Under the pieces are notes generated by a model. That model was not told the DNA's origin. It did not search any database and saw nothing but the letters and a program-made list of their open reading frames with translations. This document shows, in pieces, positions 44,158 to 52,360 of a DNA stretch of 53,780 nucleotides (position 1 is the first letter of the stretch; each line of letters opens with the position of its first letter). The stretch is from positions 1-53,780 of the forward strand of contig JAHFEG010000014.1 in the NCBI GenBank assembly GCA_023248595.1, given 5' to 3'. Position numbers and translations under genes: made by a program. Source of the stretch: Myxococcales bacterium. Lineage in GTDB: Bacteria; Myxococcota; UBA727; JABDBI01.

Positions 44158-45777
44158 ATGCGTATTTCTCTTTTTTTTATAGCAATACTGATTTTTTTCA
44201 TTGCAACATCCCAAATTGTTATCGCTGCCAAACCGCACCCAATCCGAGAAGGTTATCTGCTGGTTCGATACAAAGAAAATAGTACCGTTAAAACACAAAT
44301 AGAAGCTGTCCACACCAGAGCAAAGACGAAAGTGATTAAAACATTTAAATATCCCTCTGGTCTTCAACTTGTCAAGTTAGAATCTGGAGTCCCCGCAACG
44401 CATGCTCTCAGTGTTTATAAAAATGATGCGCATATTCTCTACGCTGAACCCAATTACCTACTTCGCGCTGCCGTTATCCCCGACGACACCTTTTTTGGGC
44501 AACAGTGGGGGCTAAATAATGTCGGACAAACTGGAGGGCTGGTAGACGCAGATATCAACGCTGTCGAAGCATGGGAATTAGGAACAGGCAATCAACAAAC
44601 CGTTTTAGCCGTCGTGGATACCGGTGTTGATTATACCCATCAAGATTTAGAAGATAACAGATGGTTTAATCCTGGTGAAATTCCTGGAAACGGTATTGAT
44701 GATGACCACAATGGTTATATTGACGATATCCATGGAATTAATAGCATCACAGGCACTGGCGATCCCATGGATGACAGTGAACATGGCACACATGTTGCCG
44801 GCATCATCGCTGCAAAAGGAAATAACGAATTAGGTGTTAGCGGCGTGATGCAACGCGCTGCTATTTTAGGTTGCAAATTTCTCGATATTAATGGCGAAGG
44901 CGATACCGGAACTGCCATTGCCTGCATAGAATACCTGGTTGATTTAGCGACAAGAAAAGACAACCCTGTCCACATTGTTGCCAGTAATAACTCTTGGTCT
45001 GGCGGCCCTTTCTCGCGCGCACTTTACGACGCTATCAAAGAATTACGCAGTGCTGGTATTTTATTTATGGCAGCCGCCAGCAATGAAGGCAAAAATAACG
45101 ACATCACGGCAACCTACCCCGCCAATTTTGACCTCTCCAATATCATCTCAGTTGCCGCAACTGATCACAAAGATGATCTAGCCATTTTTTCTAACTATGG
45201 ACGTTACTCCGTACACGTCGCGGCCCCCGGTGTTAAAATTTTAAGCACCTTTCCACAAAATCGCTATGGTATTTTAAGCGGAACTTCTATGGCCGTGCCC
45301 TTCGTCACTGGACTTGCCGGTCTTATCAAATCTGCCAATCCAACACTCACATGGATGCAAATCCGCAATCTCATTATTTCAGGTGGGCAATGGACCAATG
45401 GATTACAAGGAAATTTAATTTCTGAGCGACGCATTAGAGCCTGGGACTTCACCGGTGAAGGTTCTCTTTCGTGCAAAGATCAAAGGACATCGTCTAGACT
45501 AACCCCAAAAAATGCCAATCCTACTATGCGACTGGGACAGTCTCTTCCTATCACCATGCTCAGCATCAATTGCGATATGCCATACCATAGCAATACGCTC
45601 AGCATTCGCTCTAGCGATGCTCACAGCAGTGCCCTGACTCTAGTTGACAATGGAACAAAAGGAGACGTCGTAGCAGATGACGGCGTCTTTACTGGTTATT
45701 TTATTCCTAGCAAAACAGGAACATTTCAAATCCAATTTTCTAAATTAGATATTTTAACCATCCGGGTTCAGCGTTAA
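44158..45777 (+). CDS. Secreted subtilisin-like serine protease (S8 family)
   Basis: 539 residues. Signal peptide (about 1-24), an I9-like propeptide (about 30-105, GYLLVRYKE ... LYAEPNYLL), the catalytic domain with Asp (AVVDTGVDYTH, D154), His (EHGTHVAGIIAA, H209), oxyanion Asn (N277) and Ser (SGTSMAVPFVTG, S377), then a C-terminal beta domain of about 110 residues. ATG 44158 is chosen for its GAGGA site and signal peptide; the frame is open to 44062. A calcium-type DDDHNGYID loop is present. A likely T2SS cargo by inference. Confidence 0.95.
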   Translation: MRISLFFIAILIFFIATSQIVIAAKPHPIREGYLLVRYKENSTVKTQIEAVHTRAKTKVIKTFKYPSGLQLVKLESGVPATHALSVYKNDAHILYAEPNYLLRAAVIPDDTFFGQQWGLNNVGQTGGLVDADINAVEAWELGTGNQQTVLAVVDTGVDYTHQDLEDNRWFNPGEIPGNGIDDDHNGYIDDIHGINSITGTGDPMDDSEHGTHVAGIIAAKGNNELGVSGVMQRAAILGCKFLDINGEGDTGTAIACIEYLVDLATRKDNPVHIVASNNSWSGGPFSRALYDAIKELRSAGILFMAAASNEGKNNDITATYPANFDLSNIISVAATDHKDDLAIFSNYGRYSVHVAAPGVKILSTFPQNRYGILSGTSMAVPFVTGLAGLIKSANPTLTWMQIRNLIISGGQWTNGLQGNLISERRIRAWDFTGEGSLSCKDQRTSSRLTPKNANPTMRLGQSLPITMLSINCDMPYHSNTLSIRSSDAHSSALTLVDNGTKGDVVADDGVFTGYFIPSKTGTFQIQFSKLDILTIRVQR

Positions 45778-47028
45778 TTAAACAGAAGCCTCGAATGCTG
45801 CAGGAACGGTATTGACAGCTCGCACAGAACGACTAATCGACGCCATGTAGAGTGGATAAACATCTTCTGCGCGCACCAGTGGATTATTTTGAGACCGCTC
45901 ATCGGTTACCCAGAATTCTTTCTGACTTAAATCCCCTTTGGCGAGCGCTTGCCAACCAAAATCAGGATTAATTTTGGCATCACCACCGACAATGTATTCA
46001 CCGCCTTCCATCATGTTATCGTGTTCATCATAATGAACCCAAAATTGGTACTCTCGTTTTTGCTCATCAAACCCAGTCCCACTTAATTCAGCTCGATAGT
46101 ATTTAATTTTTCCACCGGTTGGCAAAGCGGAAACATCAAAACCTTCTGGTGGTTGATTACATTCGTAAACTTCGCCTTGATCAAATGGATAATTCCATAC
46201 TTGCTCTTTGCGATCGATATCAAGAATAAAAGGTTTTGGTTTATCTGCCTTGTATCCCCATTTTTGGAGAATATCTTTTAAAAATTGAGAAGGCACCGGC
46301 TCATTTGGATTATCAGAAGGTTCATTGTATCGCTTCCCACTGAAATCTATTTTGCCAGATAGGCTGGGAACTATTTTTACCAATAATCCTGAAATATCAT
46401 GTGCCGTAAAAGTCACACCGTTGTGCGTAACATCATAAATTGGCTTTTCGAGTAAACTCGCTACCTGCGAAGCAAAATTACAATGTCCCCACCATGCATA
46501 TTTGTCACCGGCATCATAGGCTTTAGCGAGGTTTTCCAGTTCATGTGTACGTGAACTGCGTCCAAATGCCTGGTCATATTTATGTAACACACCCTTCTCT
46601 GCATAAAGATTATTAGTCGGATCTCCACCTGGCTGCCTGGCTTGCATCGGAAACCAATGACAGTGCCACGTCTGTTTTTCACACTTCCAAGAACCAATTT
46701 TAACTTCTTGTCTTGGTCCGACTGGAGTCACTGGAGCCACGGGTGCAACAGGCTCTGCTGGCAAATGATGGGTATTCAACCAAACGTTAATCACCTTCTG
46801 GGCATTGGGATCGAACTTTGTTTGATTGTCTAAAAACAATTGTTTTAAGTCTTTTTCGCCTTTGTGGCTTTTGACGAATCCACAGCACTTCGCACTACCG
46901 GCATTAATATCTTCTGCAATGGAAACTAATTCTCGTGCTTCTGCGTCATCTACCATTGCAGGAGTACTGCTTGATGAAGAAGTATGACTATTAAAAGCTC
47001 GTATTAAATTCTGATCTATTACACGCAT
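45778..47028 (-). CDS. Transglutaminase-elicitor-like protein (PF16683-type), putative effector
   Basis: 416 residues. The segment KYAWWGHCNFASQVASLLEKP (177-196) and the DIDRKEQVWNYPF-type motif further on resemble the TGase_elicitor family (Phytophthora GP42-like), giving a candidate catalytic Cys at 183. No Sec signal: the N-terminus is soluble and Ser/Thr-rich (HTSSSSSTPAM, 15-25), as in many type III effectors. A Pro-rich linker (PVAPVAPVTPVGP) separates the first 90 residues from the enzyme part. GAGGA site before ATG 47028. Converges with the subtilase, stop codons abutting. Substrates unknown; the family call is by motif only. Confidence 0.6.
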   Translation of the reverse strand: MRVIDQNLIRAFNSHTSSSSSTPAMVDDAEARELVSIAEDINAGSAKCCGFVKSHKGEKDLKQLFLDNQTKFDPNAQKVINVWLNTHHLPAEPVAPVAPVTPVGPRQEVKIGSWKCEKQTWHCHWFPMQARQPGGDPTNNLYAEKGVLHKYDQAFGRSSRTHELENLAKAYDAGDKYAWWGHCNFASQVASLLEKPIYDVTHNGVTFTAHDISGLLVKIVPSLSGKIDFSGKRYNEPSDNPNEPVPSQFLKDILQKWGYKADKPKPFILDIDRKEQVWNYPFDQGEVYECNQPPEGFDVSALPTGGKIKYYRAELSGTGFDEQKREYQFWVHYDEHDNMMEGGEYIVGGDAKINPDFGWQALAKGDLSQKEFWVTDERSQNNPLVRAEDVYPLYMASISRSVRAVNTVPAAFEASV

Positions 47029-47150
47029 AGTTGTCCTCGCCATTGGGCATGCCATCGGCAAATGCCTTTTTATCTTGTCAATACGACATTCTGTCGATTG
47101 CTAATAAAATATGAACGAAGACAAAATTTTGGTTGTTAAGATTATTGAAT

Positions 47151-47372
47151 TTAGCAATTTAGTCTGTAGGAGATATTTGTTCTTTTAGAGACATAGAACT
47201 TGAAAATTCCCTGGAAAGTATTTTTTGCGCCAGCATCTTCTGCTTCTGGTAAAAGCTCAACGCTTAATTCTTTTTTTGGCTTTTTTGTCGAATTTTTTAA
47301 GAAAGGCGTCAGCAAGATTCCCTCTTCCGGCGTCAAGCGATTGCTGGAGAGCAGCATACTGTACAGAATCAT
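47151..47372 (-). CDS. Small protein coupled to the alpha/beta hydrolase
   Basis: 73 residues, Lys/Glu-rich, with no signal peptide and no recognised domain. Its ATG overlaps the stop of the upstream hydrolase gene (ATGA), and an AAGGAG site lies eight bases upstream inside that gene, so it is very probably translated. Role unknown. Confidence 0.6.
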   Translation of the reverse strand: MILYSMLLSSNRLTPEEGILLTPFLKNSTKKPKKELSVELLPEAEDAGAKNTFQGIFKFYVSKRTNISYRLNC

Positions 47373-48253
47373 GCAAAGACTCCTTGGCTTTTCTCTACCC
47401 TGATCTTAACAGGTTCTTTTCTTTTAGTGTCCCTAGTCTTCAACCAATTCACAGCATCTGCAATAGGACGTGCACATTCTATCTCATTATAAATTTCATG
47501 AAAAAATCCGTCGTAGATCAATTTCTTTTTGTCTGGCATGGCGCATTTTTGATACCACTGCACGCTTTGCTGATCATCTACGATGCGATCAACATTTGAT
47601 AACTGCAACAGTAATGGAATTTTTAAATGCTGAGGAATATGTCGCGCTTCCTCATACGCCTTTTGCACCTCAGTAAACCATCTCGCTACCACATGATGAA
47701 TAATCAAAGGATCTTGATCGTAGCTAGAAGCGAGCTTAACGTCGTGCGTTAAATCACAACCTCGAATAGAATTTGCCAAGCTAAATGAAGGATAATAACG
47801 CGACATCAAGCGTCCTGTGACTGTCTTCCACTTGGGCACGTCACCTCTAATACCAAACAATGGACTGGATAAAACCAGAGCGCATAAATTTTGTTCATAC
47901 TGGGCAGCATAATGCGTTGCAATCAAGGCTCCCATACTGTGGGCCAGCAAGGCAATTTTTTTAACTTTGTATTTTTTTTTGGTAAAATCAACCGCCGCTT
48001 TCACATCGTCTATATACTGCGAAAATGAATCGATATAACCACGCTTACCTTGTGATTTGCCATGGCCTCTTAAATCACAAGCTAACACATTGATTTGTGC
48101 CGCTTCCAAGGCATCCATCACATGTTCATACCGGCCTGAATGCTCAGCAAAGCCATGGATTAAAACAACTGTCGAGGCTGTTGGTTCTACCATGCGCTCA
48201 CGGAAAAACAGCTGATGCCCATCTCTTGACTCAATAAAACTGGCCTTGGCCAT
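47369..48253 (-). CDS. Alpha/beta hydrolase, monoacylglycerol lipase-like
   Basis: About 294 residues. HGFAEHSGRYEHV and ACDLRGHGKSQG near the N-terminus, nucleophile elbow AHSMGALIATHYA and GFFHEIYNE around the catalytic His make it a close match to monoacylglycerol lipase/PldB-type hydrolases of the 'Hydrolase_4' family. It has no signal peptide. ATG 48253 has GGGAG seven bases upstream; the frame is open to 48307. The C-terminal RDTKRKEPVKIRVEKSQ tail is a basic extension. Confidence 0.88.
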   Translation of the reverse strand: MAKASFIESRDGHQLFFRERMVEPTASTVVLIHGFAEHSGRYEHVMDALEAAQINVLACDLRGHGKSQGKRGYIDSFSQYIDDVKAAVDFTKKKYKVKKIALLAHSMGALIATHYAAQYEQNLCALVLSSPLFGIRGDVPKWKTVTGRLMSRYYPSFSLANSIRGCDLTHDVKLASSYDQDPLIIHHVVARWFTEVQKAYEEARHIPQHLKIPLLLQLSNVDRIVDDQQSVQWYQKCAMPDKKKLIYDGFFHEIYNEIECARPIADAVNWLKTRDTKRKEPVKIRVEKSQGVFA

Positions 48254-48322
48254 AACAGGTCTCCCGGGTTTTTTTTGCGGGTTTTCCACAATTGAAATCA
48301 TCAACAAGAGACTGAAGAAATT

Positions 48323-48718
48323 TTATTCCATTTCAATTATTTCAAAACCATAATTATCCAAAGGATATGCTGAAATTTTAATGCCAGTTTCGGAGCAATG
48401 AAGTTCAATCCTGAAATCTTCATCACCAATATTTTTAATTCTAAGGAGCATATACACTTGAAAACCTACAGAAAAATCAACCCTGATTTGCGAAATATAC
48501 TGGGTTCTCTGGAACGACAGGGCCACATTTGAAAAATATGGGTATTGAAGTTGCACTTCAAGCTCTTTATCTGATTGAATAACCCATGTGTCTCGTTTAA
48601 ATTCTGGGAACCCTGACAAAGGGATTAGTTTTGCAGCATTTTTCTTAATGATTATCTGCTCGGAGAAAAGAGAATTGCAAATAAGAAAAACAACAACGCT
48701 ACTCCAAAATTGAATCAT
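48323..48718 (-). CDS. Small secreted protein, unknown function
   Basis: 131 residues. Signal peptide MIQFWSSVVVFLICNSLFS; the mature part is predicted mostly beta-strand with a single Cys late. Starts 21 bases after the stop of a second small secreted protein on the same strand. Family not recognised. Confidence 0.65.
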   Translation of the reverse strand: MIQFWSSVVVFLICNSLFSEQIIIKKNAAKLIPLSGFPEFKRDTWVIQSDKELEVQLQYPYFSNVALSFQRTQYISQIRVDFSVGFQVYMLLRIKNIGDEDFRIELHCSETGIKISAYPLDNYGFEIIEME

Positions 48719-48739
48719 TTTTATCCTTAAATTGAAGGA

Positions 48740-49195
48740 TCACATATCAGGATACGTAATTTGTTCCCAACCAAATTCAGCACAGCTATCTTCTAAAGCC
48801 AGAAGCAAGGAAGCATTTAAAATCAACTGGCCCATATGGCCTCTCATTATTTTTATTTGAAGTGGACAATGATTGGAATTGGAAAAATGGATTTGAATTT
48901 GACGGGGTAAAAAAGAGGGAAGAAAATTTAATATTCTCCTCTCAGAATTATATGTAGCCGTGTCAAAGCCTTTAGGCACAATGCCGGACACGCCAGTCAA
49001 AGAGAAAAGATGACTTCCAATTTGAGCAATGTTAAAAATATTAACAGCAGGTAAAATATAATTAATCTTTAAATTTTCCTCCGGAGCCATCACAAAAGGC
49101 TGCACCTCTGAGAACGGAGTTTTTATCTCTATAACATGGTCTGAAAAAACAAGACTGCTGAGCAGAAAACCCAATACCAAAATCAAGCACTTCAT
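48740..49195 (-). CDS. Small secreted protein, unknown function
   Basis: 151 residues. Signal peptide MKCLILVLGFLLSSLVFS; the mature part has two Cys (NHCPL, EDSCAE) and beta-rich sequence. Strong AAGGAG six bases before ATG 49195; the frame is open to 49234. Same size class and spacing as the neighbour at 48323, but I could not show that they are paralogues. Confidence 0.7.
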   Translation of the reverse strand: MKCLILVLGFLLSSLVFSDHVIEIKTPFSEVQPFVMAPEENLKINYILPAVNIFNIAQIGSHLFSLTGVSGIVPKGFDTATYNSERRILNFLPSFLPRQIQIHFSNSNHCPLQIKIMRGHMGQLILNASLLLALEDSCAEFGWEQITYPDM

Positions 49196-49267
49196 CAATT
49201 CTCCTTGGTGTACTTTAAACAACAACACAAACAAAGGAATGATTTCTTCCTGATGATGGCAGAATTT

Positions 49268-50065
49268 TTAACGGAATTTTAAAAAGAATGCTCTGCCAAG
49301 ACCTGCAACAATATAAATACCCAACAAAGCAACCAAACAAATACTCACAGGATAACGAAGACCAATAAGCCAAATTAAAATAGCACCGGCAAAGGCGATG
49401 GCGACAACTTTAGGACTAAAACGCAAATCCTTAAATGACCAATAAGGAACATTGCTCACCATCAATCCACCCAGAAACATCACCAAACTAAAAACCAACA
49501 TGTGTCTTTGCACTGGTAGGCCACCAAACAATTTAAAATGCGCGATGACCAACATGATCAACATGGAAGCCGCCAACGGAATTGGCAGACCAACAAAGAA
49601 GGAAGAAGGTTTTTGCAAACGAAATGCCAGCACATTGAAACGCGCCAAGCGAATAGCACCGCAAGCCAGATAAAAAAAGGCGCCTAGAAAACCCACAAAA
49701 CCTAGGGGCCAAAGGGCCCACTTGTACATCATAATAGCCGGGGCAACACCAAAGCTAATCACATCTGCAAGAGAATCGAGTTCAACACCAAAATCACTTT
49801 GCGTTTTGGTAAGGCGCGCCACCCTGCCGTCAAACATATCAAAGAAACCAGCAAAGAAAATGGCAATGGCAGCTTGATAAAGTGCTTCTTGATCATTTTC
49901 AGTGACGCTGCGCAAAATAGCATAAAGACCACAAAAAATACTGGCGAGGGTAAAGGCATTGGGCAAAATAAAAAGCATGTTGTGCAGACTTAGCCTTTTT
50001 TTTCGCTGACTACTTTTCTGCTCCAAGAGCTCGGCAACGCTAGTCGATTCCACTGGATTATTCAT
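49268..50065 (-). CDS. pssA: CDP-diacylglycerol-serine O-phosphatidyltransferase
   Basis: Makes phosphatidylserine, the precursor of phosphatidylethanolamine, in the inner membrane. 265 residues with about six to eight TM segments. The CDP-alcohol phosphatidyltransferase motif is intact: DGRVARLTKTQSDFGVELDSLAD, which fits DGxxAR(x8)G(x3)D(x3)D. The class II/eubacterial PssA type with PNAFTLASIFCG near residue 35. Confidence 0.95.
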   Translation of the reverse strand: MNNPVESTSVAELLEQKSSQRKKRLSLHNMLFILPNAFTLASIFCGLYAILRSVTENDQEALYQAAIAIFFAGFFDMFDGRVARLTKTQSDFGVELDSLADVISFGVAPAIMMYKWALWPLGFVGFLGAFFYLACGAIRLARFNVLAFRLQKPSSFFVGLPIPLAASMLIMLVIAHFKLFGGLPVQRHMLVFSLVMFLGGLMVSNVPYWSFKDLRFSPKVVAIAFAGAILIWLIGLRYPVSICLVALLGIYIVAGLGRAFFLKFR

Positions 50066-50094
50066 ACACTACTCATTTATAGCTAATTATTATC

Positions 50095-50406
50095 TTATTT
50101 CCTGGTCATGCCGCATTTCTCGTAATCATGATTTTGAATGGCCTGGCAATCACATCCTGATTTTGGATCTAGTAGCTGGGTACATATTTGCTCGTTCCGT
50201 GCCACCTCAAAACCTTTATGGCTTTCTCTCATATCAAGCGCTTTACGACAATTGTCTTGCGCAGCCGTACTTTTTTCACATGCACAAATGTAGTCCGCAA
50301 GATCACGACAGGGATCGCAGGCAGAAAGAACAAGTAGTCCTGCAAATCCTATGAACCCAAATAAAGCAAACTGCACCTTAAATATTTTAGACAGCAGATA
50401 AAGCAT
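50095..50406 (-). CDS. Small Cys-rich lipoprotein
   Basis: 103 residues. Lipobox LVLSAC, then CDPCRDLADYICACEKS and further Cys (DNC, ICTQ, GCDC, EKC), about ten in the mature part. GAGGA site before ATG 50406; the frame is open to 50448. A metal- or disulfide-rich periplasmic or outer-membrane protein of unknown function. Confidence 0.7.
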   Translation of the reverse strand: MLYLLSKIFKVQFALFGFIGFAGLLVLSACDPCRDLADYICACEKSTAAQDNCRKALDMRESHKGFEVARNEQICTQLLDPKSGCDCQAIQNHDYEKCGMTRK

Positions 50407-50536
50407 AGTTCCTCGAAAATTTGACAAAAAAAAGACATACAGGAACAAAGCCTAAGTGAAAAGAGCTCTTTGGTATGAACAAAAAACTAGCCATATGTTA
50501 AATGGTAATGGTTCCAATTTCCCTTACGAGTAAAAC

Positions 50537-52348
50537 ATGACGCAAAATCAGCCTTCTTCTCGTTCGCTTCGACAAAGCCGTCTTTCTCATCTTCGAAAAT
50601 TAATGCAAACCCAAAAAATTGATGTGCTTTTAATTCGATCAACTGATCAATATTTAAATGAATATGTTCCCGCCGATCAAAGCAGGCGCACTTACATCAC
50701 CGGATTCACCGGCTCAGTTGGCGATGTTTTAGTGACAGCCTCAGAACAAATTTTATTTGTTGATGGCCGGTACACTTTACAAGCAAAGCAAGAATGCCCC
50801 GACTGGGACGTGCGCGTAGCGAGCTTAGGCTTTTCTATAGAAGAAAGCTGGCTAAATGAATTAGCAAAACTCAAAAACCAAGGCGACAAAACCTTCGCTG
50901 TTGAAACAGATCGTATCTCCATTACACTTTTTGAAAAAGTGCAAGACTGCGCACAGCAATATGGATTACGCATCGTCGTGCCAATTCCTGCGTTGGTCGA
51001 ATTAACCAGAAATGAACTTGGACCAAATCCCTCTTCGCCTTCCTCTAAAATATGGTCTGTCCCAGTTAAAATCACCGGTAACACGGCTAAACAACGTCTA
51101 AAAATAGCAGAAGATTTTTTGGGCACCAAAAATTTGGACGGTCTATGCATGGTTTTGTTAGATGAGATAGCCTGGCTAACCAATATTCGTGGAGATCAAT
51201 TTCCTTATCAAGCAACTTTTTCATCCAAGGCGATTGCTTTTGCTGACAAGGTTTGGGTTTTACTATCTGACGCTCACCACATGATGCTTGAGCCTGAACC
51301 CGGTGTTCGCTTTATTGCACCCGAGCAATGGACAGCCACATTAAAAGAACGCTTTTCTTCCAAGACACATCAAATTGGCATTGATCCCGACAGAACCCCA
51401 GAAGCAATTCATCAAGAACTAAAGGCCGCGGGCGCACATATTATTTTTACCAAAAGCCCATTCGGTCCCATGAAAGCCAAGAAAACCGCTAAAGAATTGG
51501 CACACATGCGCTCGGCTTTTGCCAGAGCAGACCAGGTGGTTTACAAAACACAAAGCTGGGCCTTAAAGCAAATTTCTTTAGGAAAAAACATTTCTGAAAG
51601 CGACGTCGATGCCAAAGTTCGCCAGGAATTTTTAAAATCAGGTGCCTGGGGACTTTCCTTTAAACCAATTTGTGCTGCTGGTAAAAATGGCGCCTTCATC
51701 CACTATGGGACACCAAATCCAGATGTTCTTTTAAAAAAAGGTGACCTTTTTTTGCTGGATACTGGCGGCCTTTACGAAGGTGGATATGCCACTGATTTGA
51801 CTCGAACCTTTTTAATAGGCGACAAAAAAACGATCGCAAGCCCTTTTCAAAAACAGCTATTTACCACCGTCCTAAAAGGCGCCATTGCTGGCATGAGTGC
51901 GAGATTTCCGAAAGGAACCACGGGTGTTCAACTCGATGCCATCGTTCGCAATCCTATTTGGAAAACAGGCATGACTTACAACCACGGAACCGGTCATGGC
52001 GTTGGTATCAATGTTCATGAGTTTCCACCCAGCATCAGACCTGATGGCAGAATTCCCCTTGAAGTGGGCCATGTTTTTTCCATTGAGCCAGGGCTCTATA
52101 TTGAGGGGTTTGGTGGTGTGCGCATCGAAAATTTATGCACCGTCGTAGAGGATCCCGAAAACCCCCAATTTCTTTGCGTCTTGCCGCTTACTTTTGCGCC
52201 TTTAGACGCACGTTTATTTGATAAAATGCTACTTAGTGTAGAAGAAAAAACATTTTTGAAATACTATACCAATTGCTTTCGATTGCCGGCAGAAGAATTT
52301 CCCTCTTTGCCTGCGCACCTCTCTCTTTTAAAAACGCATTTTAAATAA
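50537..52348 (+). CDS. Xaa-Pro aminopeptidase (aminopeptidase P, M24B), three-domain form
   Basis: Removes N-terminal residues preceding proline. 603 residues, the long three-domain form (two creatinase-like N-terminal domains and the pita-bread catalytic domain). Metal ligands sit in LLDTGGLYEGGYATDLTRTF (both Asp), TGHGVGINVHEFP (His), FSIEPGLYIEG (Glu) and GGVRIENLC (Glu). No signal peptide, so cytoplasmic. GAG-type site before ATG. Confidence 0.93.
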   Translation: MTQNQPSSRSLRQSRLSHLRKLMQTQKIDVLLIRSTDQYLNEYVPADQSRRTYITGFTGSVGDVLVTASEQILFVDGRYTLQAKQECPDWDVRVASLGFSIEESWLNELAKLKNQGDKTFAVETDRISITLFEKVQDCAQQYGLRIVVPIPALVELTRNELGPNPSSPSSKIWSVPVKITGNTAKQRLKIAEDFLGTKNLDGLCMVLLDEIAWLTNIRGDQFPYQATFSSKAIAFADKVWVLLSDAHHMMLEPEPGVRFIAPEQWTATLKERFSSKTHQIGIDPDRTPEAIHQELKAAGAHIIFTKSPFGPMKAKKTAKELAHMRSAFARADQVVYKTQSWALKQISLGKNISESDVDAKVRQEFLKSGAWGLSFKPICAAGKNGAFIHYGTPNPDVLLKKGDLFLLDTGGLYEGGYATDLTRTFLIGDKKTIASPFQKQLFTTVLKGAIAGMSARFPKGTTGVQLDAIVRNPIWKTGMTYNHGTGHGVGINVHEFPPSIRPDGRIPLEVGHVFSIEPGLYIEGFGGVRIENLCTVVEDPENPQFLCVLPLTFAPLDARLFDKMLLSVEEKTFLKYYTNCFRLPAEEFPSLPAHLSLLKTHFK

Positions 52349-52360
52349 AATGGACTCAAG

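Noticed and set aside
45600..45780. Terminator between convergent subtilase and transglutaminase-like genes
   Set aside because: Stop codons abut and I found no hairpin with a T run.
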